51,041 nucleotides of DNA from an uncultured Succinivibrionaceae bacterium. Lineage in GTDB: Bacteria; Pseudomonadota; Gammaproteobacteria; Enterobacterales; Succinivibrionaceae. The position numbers were made by a program, and so were the translations under genes. Of this stretch, positions 45,925 to 51,041 are shown in pieces. Where the stretch lies: positions 1 through 51,041 of the forward strand of contig CASEBB010000036.1 of assembly GCA_949286015.1 (NCBI GenBank). Reading direction: 5' to 3'. The notes beneath the pieces are model-generated. The model saw only the letters and a list, made by a program, of their open reading frames with translations, was not told the DNA's origin and did not search any database. Each line of letters begins with the position of its first letter. Position 1 is the first letter of the stretch.

Positions 45925-46614
45925 TTACTGAGCAGCGTCCCCTGCACAATGCCACTCTTCTTGCTCCCAGCCATGAGCCTGCGCCTCTGCGGCTAAAGCC
46001 GGACTGGCATTGATGGCATGAGGGTACTTTGCCATGAGGCACAGCGGCAAATCGTTTATGGAGTCGGTGTAGAAGCTGATCTCAGGATCGGTAATGCCCT
46101 TTTGCTCCAGCCACATCTTGAGGCGCGTGATTTTGCCCTCGCGGAATGATGGTACACCCACAATCTCGGTGGTGAGGTGATCATCCTTTACTGCGACATC
46201 CACGGCTAAGACATCCTCAGGTGGCACGCCAAAGAGCGCGGCCGCACGCTTCACGATATAAGAGGCTGTAGCAGAGATCACCACATAAGGGATGCCTTTC
46301 TCCTGACACTCCGTAATTAGCGCTTGCCCCTCAATGGTCTTAAGCGGGCACAGCTTAGTCTCGACGTACTCATCTAAGAGCTTTTCCAGCTTGGAGAAAG
46401 GGATAGCCGCTACTGCCGGTGAGGAAAAACCGATAAAGTCCTCGACTCGTGACACGCCGCGATTGTAGCGCTGCATGAGCTCATCTTCGCGTGCAAGGAA
46501 AGCCTGCGGGTCGGCTATCAGGCCCTTTTCCACTAAGAAGTAGCACCAGAGACGGCTGCTATCGCCTTTGAGCAGGGTGAAATCAAGATCGAAAACCTTA
46601 ACAGGAGTTGTCAT
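45925..46614 (-). CDS. HAD superfamily (IB-like) phosphatase
   Basis: A 229-residue haloacid-dehalogenase hydrolase of the SerB-like IB type. Motif I is FDLDFTLLKGDSS (nucleophile Asp and acid/base Asp, about residues 8-12), motif II VVISAT, motif III the Lys in GKITRLK, and motif IV FYTDSINDLPL. A helical cap lies between motifs I and II (about 25-90). Such enzymes dephosphorylate small metabolites such as phosphoserine or lipid-linked phosphates; the substrate is not deducible. ATG 46614 has GAGGT five bases upstream. It ends about 85 bp from a MITE. Confidence 0.88.
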   Translation of the reverse strand: MTTPVKVFDLDFTLLKGDSSRLWCYFLVEKGLIADPQAFLAREDELMQRYNRGVSRVEDFIGFSSPAVAAIPFSKLEKLLDEYVETKLCPLKTIEGQALITECQEKGIPYVVISATASYIVKRAAALFGVPPEDVLAVDVAVKDDHLTTEIVGVPSFREGKITRLKMWLEQKGITDPEISFYTDSINDLPLCLMAKYPHAINASPALAAEAQAHGWEQEEWHCAGDAAQ

Positions 46615-47356
46615 GTCTACCTCATGCCAGTACTGCGTAGCTGGCAAAATGAAACCACACTACAGCGACGCTGCCTGCTCATCCCTGTAGTAAAGGCACA
46701 GTAGCGTATGTGCTGTGAGCATGATTGTACACGGCCTTAGGCTGTCATACGCGACTAAGGCGACAAACAGCCCGAAAGCAGCCCAAAAACAAAGTAATCT
46801 CCCCGCGAACCACCTCCAGTGCAGACAAGGCGTCTGGCATCACTGCCCTTTCCACACACCAAGCTCGCCCTGACACCCACAGCCAGCCTCCAGCAGCTCA
46901 CCACCACCACCACCTCATCTATGGTAGTGAGGGTAGCCAATAGCCCCTAACGGCAGTAAGTACCTACTCTGCCCGCACACGAGCGCAGAGACTGGCAATA
47001 CCTACCCATAAGCCCACCAGTACTCTACTTTTTCCCACCCCAAACTATGGCTCTGCCGCCGTTACATGCGTTTTACCACGACCATTACACGCCATAAAAT
47101 GGCTTATTTATCAGCAAAAACAGCTGTAAACTATAGTTTAGGTTGTAAACGTTACAAGCTAGCCTTTTCTCTGCACAAGTGTTGGTCAGAGTTTATTCAC
47201 GGAAGAGAAAAGAACTAAAGGCCAAATTGTTACAGGCAAATAGTTAACTGTGGCACCCCGATAGCCAGCGTTAACCCTTTTTGCTCTCAGGATTTGAATA
47301 GCAGGCTAATCCTCGGTGCCGTTCTTTTGCTTTTCCCCTCAAAGAAAGTAGTAACT
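46615..47356. other. Gap and leader upstream of flagellin 1
   Basis: No gene supported before about 47085. From there to 47356 the sequence is close to 49074-49342 (leader of flagellin 2). Confidence 0.5.
47127..47157 (+). promoter_or_regulatory. Conserved palindromes upstream of flagellin 1
   Basis: TAAACTATAGTTTA (47127-47140) is a perfect 14-bp palindrome. TTGTAA-ACG-TTACAA (47143-47157) is a second dyad. Both are unchanged in the flagellin 2 leader. They may be operator or upstream-activator sites. No consensus sigma-28 or sigma-54 promoter conserved in both leaders was found. Confidence 0.5.
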
Positions 47357-48277
47357 ATGGCTCTGTATGTAAACACCAATGTGAGCTCCATCAATGCTCA
47401 ACGCAAGCTCACCAACGCCACCAACTCCTTAAACACCAGCTACCAGCGTTTAGCTTCTGGCTTACGTATTAATTCCGCTAAGGATGACGCCGCTGGCTTA
47501 CAAATCAGCGATCGTTTAACTGCCCAAATCAACGGCTTAAACCAAGGTAACCGTAACGCTAACGACGGTATCGCCTTAGCCCAGACGATTGAAGGTGCTC
47601 TCGACGAGACCACCACCATGCTGCAACGCATTCGTACCTTAGCGGTGCAGGCTGCTACCGGTACCAATACCTCGCAGGATCGTCAATCTCTGCAAGAAGA
47701 AGTAAACGAGCTCTGCCAAGAAATCAGTCGTATTGCTGAGAAGACCACCTTCGCCGGTCAAGACATCTTAAACGGCACCAAGAGCGTCAATAAGCTCTTA
47801 AACTCCTCTGGTCAGCTCTTCTTCCAAGTTGGCGCTAATGCTTATGACACGCTTACTCTGGACTTAGCTGGCTTTGCCATGTCGCAGATTGCATCGCAGA
47901 TTAGCTTAACTGCCAACCAAGTTAAGTATGATGCCATGACCAACTCTGCTGGTAATGAGTTAGCCATTGGTGACTTCAATACTGCCAACCTGTTAAGCGT
48001 TGGTCTTATGACCAAGACCGCTGATGGCACCATGGGTATGGTATGGTCGGTCTCCACTGCAAAGACTGCGCAGGCTACCTTAAACAACATCGACAAGTTC
48101 ATCCAATACGTGGACAGCAACCGTGCTGCTTTAGGTGCTATCCAAAACCGTATGGAGTCGACGATCCGCCAACATTATCCAGCAGGCTTCGCAGACCGTG
48201 CTGGCTCAGGCCAACCAGCGTCCTACTATTGCGCTGAGCCTGTTAGGTCAGTAATAATCCCGCTTAAAGCAGGATAA
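47357..48277 (+). pseudogene. Flagellin gene 1, frameshifted with internal C-terminal deletion
   Basis: The N-terminal flagellin domain is intact: MALYVNTNVSSINAQRKLTNATNSLNTSYQRLASGLRINSAKDDAAGLQISDRLTAQINGLNQGNRNANDGI. The central domain and the start of the C-terminal domain (AALGAIQNRMESTIR) follow. After that, the roughly 30 residues that normally run through SRIxDxDFAxExxxLTR are absent, and the frame shifts. The true end, NIIQQASQTVLAQANQRPTIALSLLGQ, is present in the +1 frame (48171-48254). The frame as written ends HYPAGFADRAGSGQPASYY... at 48277. Without the C-terminal D0 helix the subunit should not polymerise. ATG 47357 is preceded by AAAGAAAGTAG. I used MALYVN as the start. Confidence 0.85.
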
Positions 48278-48283
48278 GTAGCG

Positions 48284-48318
48284 AAAAGCCGCACAGGGGT
48301 AACCTTGTGCGGCTTTTT
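48284..48318 (+). terminator. Rho-independent terminator after flagellin 1
   Basis: AAAAGCCGCACA (48284-48295) pairs with TGTGCGGCTTTT (48306-48317), T-run following. Confidence 0.92.
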
Positions 48319-48520
48319 GCGTTTTGCTCTCCTTACTGCTGGCCTTTCCTCTATTCTCTTATCTGGGTACCTTGTGTGACACAGCGCTGGCGAGCGTTTC
48401 CCCTTGTTCCTCAAGATCAATGGAGCAGCAAACGCCATTGCAGCGCTGGGCAATAGCCTTTACCAAGTGCCAAGGCCTGCCACCTCCAGCGAGGCCTTAT
48501 AACAGCGCAGCGCACAAACC

Positions 48521-48658
48521 GGCTCTACTCAGAGTTTAGTGGACACCACCACGTAGCCTCACACCTTTAGGCAAGCACATGAGCCGTGTTTATGGCGTTT
48601 CATGTTAGCCACCTAAAAGTAGTGTGATGGCTCTACCCACCAAACACTAAGGAGAGCC
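48521..48658. mobile_element. 138-bp MITE, family 2
   Basis: The ends are GGCTCTACTCAGAGTTTAGT and its diverged mirror GGCTCTCCTTAGTGTTTGGT. The flanks CACAAACC (48513-48520) and CACAACCC (48659-48666) match at 7 of 8 positions. The interior aligns with the reverse complement of the copy at 45703-45839 (for example CACACTACTTTTAGGTG and CATGAGCCGTG). Confidence 0.8.
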
Positions 48659-49114
48659 CACAACCCCAAGTAGCACTCCACATCATTGCCTGCCAACAGC
48701 TTACTTTTGCCAGTCTGCGTGCCTACAGCCCCATACAAACGGCAACACATCGAGATAAACACTGCTTACCTCCTTAACTTACAGGCAGCCCATTTCCCAC
48801 AAAAGCAGTCCCAACCAGTCCCTTACCTACTAGATTCACGCTAGGCAAACCTTGTATTCATGCCCCTTGGCTAGCGTGCATACACGCACTTTGCTGGATC
48901 TATTAAAACATGGCATTGCCAAGCTTTGCCGTAGATTCTGTCTTGTAACAAGCTAGCTTGTATTGTTAACAAGCTAAATGTACACGCTATTTGATTTTTC
49001 CCTGCCGCCACGTCCCCTAAACCACCTCTTTTACCGCCTTTCCCCTAGGGTTTACAAGCAGATTTATGGCTGTCACATGCCACAAAATGGCTTATTTATC
49101 AACAAAAACAGCTG

Positions 49115-49145
49115 TAAACTATAGTTTAGGTTGTAAACGTTACAA
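49115..49145 (+). promoter_or_regulatory. Conserved palindromes upstream of flagellin 2
   Basis: TAAACTATAGTTTA (49115-49128) and TTGTAA-ACG-TTACAA (about 49131-49145) are identical to those before flagellin 1. Confidence 0.5.
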
Positions 49146-49342
49146 GCTAGCCTTTTCTCTGCACAAGTATCGGTCAGAGTTTAGCCACGGAAGAGAAAAG
49201 AACAAAGGCCAACTTGTTACAGGAAAATCGTTAACTGCGGCCCATCGAGCCAGCGTTAACCATTTCGCTCACAGGATTTGAAATAGCAGGCAAATCCTTT
49301 GGGGCCTTTCTTTTACTTTTCCCCTCAAAGAAAGTAGTAACT

Positions 49343-50212
49343 ATGGCTCTGTACGTCAATACCAACGTTTCGTCGCTGAATGCGCAACGCAAGCTCACCA
49401 ACGCCACCAACTCCTTAAACACCAGCTACCAGCGCTTAGCCTCTGGCTTCCGTATTAATTCCGCTAAGGACGACGCTGCTGGCTTACAAATCAGCGATCG
49501 TTTAACTGCTCAGATTAACGGCTTAAACCAAGGTAACCGTAATGCCAACGACGGTATCGCCTTAGCTCAGACGATTGAAGGTGCTCTCGACGAGACCACC
49601 ACCATGCTGCAACGTATTCGTACCTTAGCGGTGCAGGCTGCTACCGGTACCAATACCTCGCAGGATCGTCAATCCCTGCAAGAAGAAGTAAACGAGCTCT
49701 GCCAAGAAATCACTCGTATTGCTGAGAAGACCACCTTTGCCGGTCAAGACATCTTAAACGGCACCAAGAGCGTCAACAAGCTCTTAAACTCCTCTGGTCA
49801 GCTCTTCTTCCAAGTTGGTGCTAACGCTTACGACACGCTGACTCTGGACTTAGCTGGCTTTGCCATGTCGCAGATTGCATTGCAGATTACTTTAACTGCC
49901 AACCAAGTTAAGTATGATGCCATGACCAACTCTGCTGGTAATGCAATGGGCAGCGCCGCTATTAATACTGCTAACCTGTTAAGCGTTGGTCTCTTAACTG
50001 TGGCAGCTGATGGCGCTAACGGTTACATTTGGTCGGTCTCCACTGCTAAGACTGCTCAGGCTACCTTAAACAACATCGACAAGTTCATCCAATACGTGGA
50101 CAGCAACCGTGCTGCTTTAGGTGCTATCCAAAACCGTATGGAGTCGACGATCCGCAGCAGGCTTCGCAGACCGTGCTGGCTCAGGCCAACCAGCGTCCTA
50201 CTATTGCGCTGA
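49343..50212 (+). pseudogene. Flagellin gene 2, frameshifted with internal C-terminal deletion
   Basis: It is nearly identical to flagellin 1 over the first 210 residues, with a diverged patch (AMGSAAINTANLLSVGLLTVAADGANGYIWS) in the central region. As in copy 1, sequence after QNRMESTIR lacks the segment before the last helix. Here 11 more bases are gone, and QQASQTVLAQANQRPTIALSLLGQ lies in yet another frame (50155-50229). The frame as written ends at 50212. ATG 49343 is preceded by the same AAAGAAAGTAG. Together with its leader and terminator this is a tandem duplicate about 2 kb from the first. Confidence 0.85.
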
Positions 50213-50258
50213 GCCTGTTAGGTCAGTAATAATCCAGCTTAACGCAGGATAAGTAGCG

Positions 50259-50291
50259 AAAAGCCGTACAGGGCAACCTGTGCGGCTTTTT
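50259..50291 (+). terminator. Rho-independent terminator after flagellin 2
   Basis: AAAAGCCGTACA (50259-50270) pairs with TGTGCGGCTTTT (50279-50290) with one mismatch, T-run following. Confidence 0.88.
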
Positions 50292-50348
50292 GCGTTTTTG
50301 GATGCCTAATGCTGTCTTCTACTCACTATCCCACTGTCCCTGTGAACT

Positions 50349-50490
50349 TAACCCACCGCTAGCAGCAAGGTGCTCTGGTGTGATTCAGAGAGTGGTTGCT
50401 ATCACTACTGCAAGCTGGATTTGCGTGCCTTCCTACCCTATGTTGTTGGCTGTGAGGTCGCTCTAAGGTGTACCGCCCTACCTTAGGTTC
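50349..50490 (+). repeat. Dispersed repeat family C, copy 2
   Basis: AACCCACCGCTAGCAGC, AGTGGTTGCTATCACTACTG, CAAGCTGGAT, GCGTGCCTTCCTACC and CTCTAAGGTGTACCGCC align with 26640-26785; the ATG microsatellite of copy 1 is absent. Confidence 0.75.
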
Positions 50491-50750
50491 GCGGTTATGC
50501 ATCGCAACAGTGGCAGCCTTAATGGTCTCAGCAGACACACATCGCAACCGAGCAAAGGTATGCTGACTTCCTCAAGAGACACTACAAGGAGCTGTCGCTG
50601 TGAGCCAAAGGTTCCCTGTAAGGGCGCCGCACCTTGAGAAGAGGGCGTTGAACGCAAACTGCCATATTGCTCACCGCCCGCCGTGAGCACACCATGGAGT
50701 GTTGCAGGCTGCCCTATACACATCTGCGTAAAGCCACTGCACTGAAGCTT

Positions 50751-50882
50751 GAGCTGGGAGCACGCTCAGCTTTAAGGCTATCGCCTTACCCTTGAGAGGT
50801 AGTCGTAAGCAGCCCCACTTTGAGGTAAAAGCCGGATCTTAGCGGTTTTGACAAAATCGGCTGCAACGCCTCGACGTCTGCG
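50751..50882 (+). repeat. Dispersed repeat family B, copy 2
   Basis: GAGCACGCTCAGCTTTAAGG, GAGGTAGTCGTAA, GAGGTAAAAGCCGGATCTTA and GCGGTTTT align with 13481-13605, same orientation. Confidence 0.8.
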
Positions 50883-51041
50883 ACGTCAGATCAACGCACC
50901 TCACCACAAAGAAGCGGCCTGCCCTTGCCGCAACCTCCGCCCAAATCGAGTAGCCGCTGCTGACTTTCTTGTCAGCAGCCGGCTCTCACACCACCTGGCA
51001 TACCGTTTTCGGTACCAAGGCGGTTTCCTATCACTACCGCA

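Larger units (their letters stand above)
48319..49342. other. Inter-flagellin gap
   Basis: Holds a family 2 MITE (48521-48658) and, from about 49074, the duplicated flagellin leader. Nothing else supported. Confidence 0.5.
50292..51041. other. Terminal gap with two dispersed repeats
   Basis: Contains family C copy 2 (50349-50490) and family B copy 2 (50751-50882). No gene supported to the end of the window. Confidence 0.5.

Noticed and set aside
47240..47275. TGGCAC before flagellin 1 as a sigma-54 -24 box
   Set aside because: The -12 part reads TAGC instead of TTGC at the required spacing, and the site is not conserved before flagellin 2.

Overview
The window looks like a chromosomal segment of an anaerobic, flagellated gammaproteobacterium. 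The evidence is a DnaT-type primosomal domain, PutP, a MetN/MetI/MetQ methionine importer, an unlinked folP and aroA, a NifU/NifS pair as an iron-sulfur system, and an AAA-ATPase/PD-(D/E)XK protein of a family that multiplies in gut anaerobes. Base composition is moderate, yet leucine is very often TTA. My best guess is Succinivibrionaceae (Anaerobiospirillum-like); this is an inference, not a match I could run. I found no rRNA, tRNA or CRISPR array.

Layout. 0-5 kb: a Sel1-repeat fragment, then two unrecognised membrane proteins on the minus strand. 5-13.5 kb: a repeat-filled gap, the methionine importer (metQ, metN, metI), a GlcD-like FAD oxidase and a class I aminotransferase. 13.5-18.2 kb: an AT-rich, repeat-bearing gap, an unrecognised protein with duplicated winged-helix-like units, and putP. 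19-22.3 kb: aroA and a HisC-like protein that lacks the PLP lysine, with an out-of-frame alanine-rich tail, enclosed by a ~200-bp inverted repeat. 23.7-28.5 kb: nifU-nifS (minus) and a MATE exporter. 28.8-30.8 kb: an AAA/PD-(D/E)XK gene cut by a 147-bp MITE. 31-37.7 kb: two metal-exporting P-type ATPases (CopA; a Zn/Cd/Pb type) and a stand-alone HMA protein behind an ArsR/SmtB-like operator. 38-46.6 kb: a D-2-hydroxyacid dehydrogenase, a very long DnaT-like protein, folP, a small membrane protein, a ZIP transporter and a HAD phosphatase. 47-50.3 kb: two near-identical flagellin genes, both damaged at the same C-terminal place.

The genes are mostly single units separated by long gaps (0.3-2 kb). 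The gaps are full of short non-coding repeats: MITEs of about 130 bp with 8-bp target duplications (two sequence types, same terminal hexamer), at least four other dispersed repeat families, tetranucleotide microsatellites and hairpins. Metal handling is a functional theme: Cu export, Zn/Cd export with its own metallochaperone-like protein, and a ZIP carrier with a His/Cys-rich loop. The strongest points for follow-up are the precisely reversible MITE insertion, the HisC-like pseudoenzyme, the DnaT-like protein with an N/Q-rich tail, the NifU protein without its C-terminal CxxC, and the parallel flagellin lesions.
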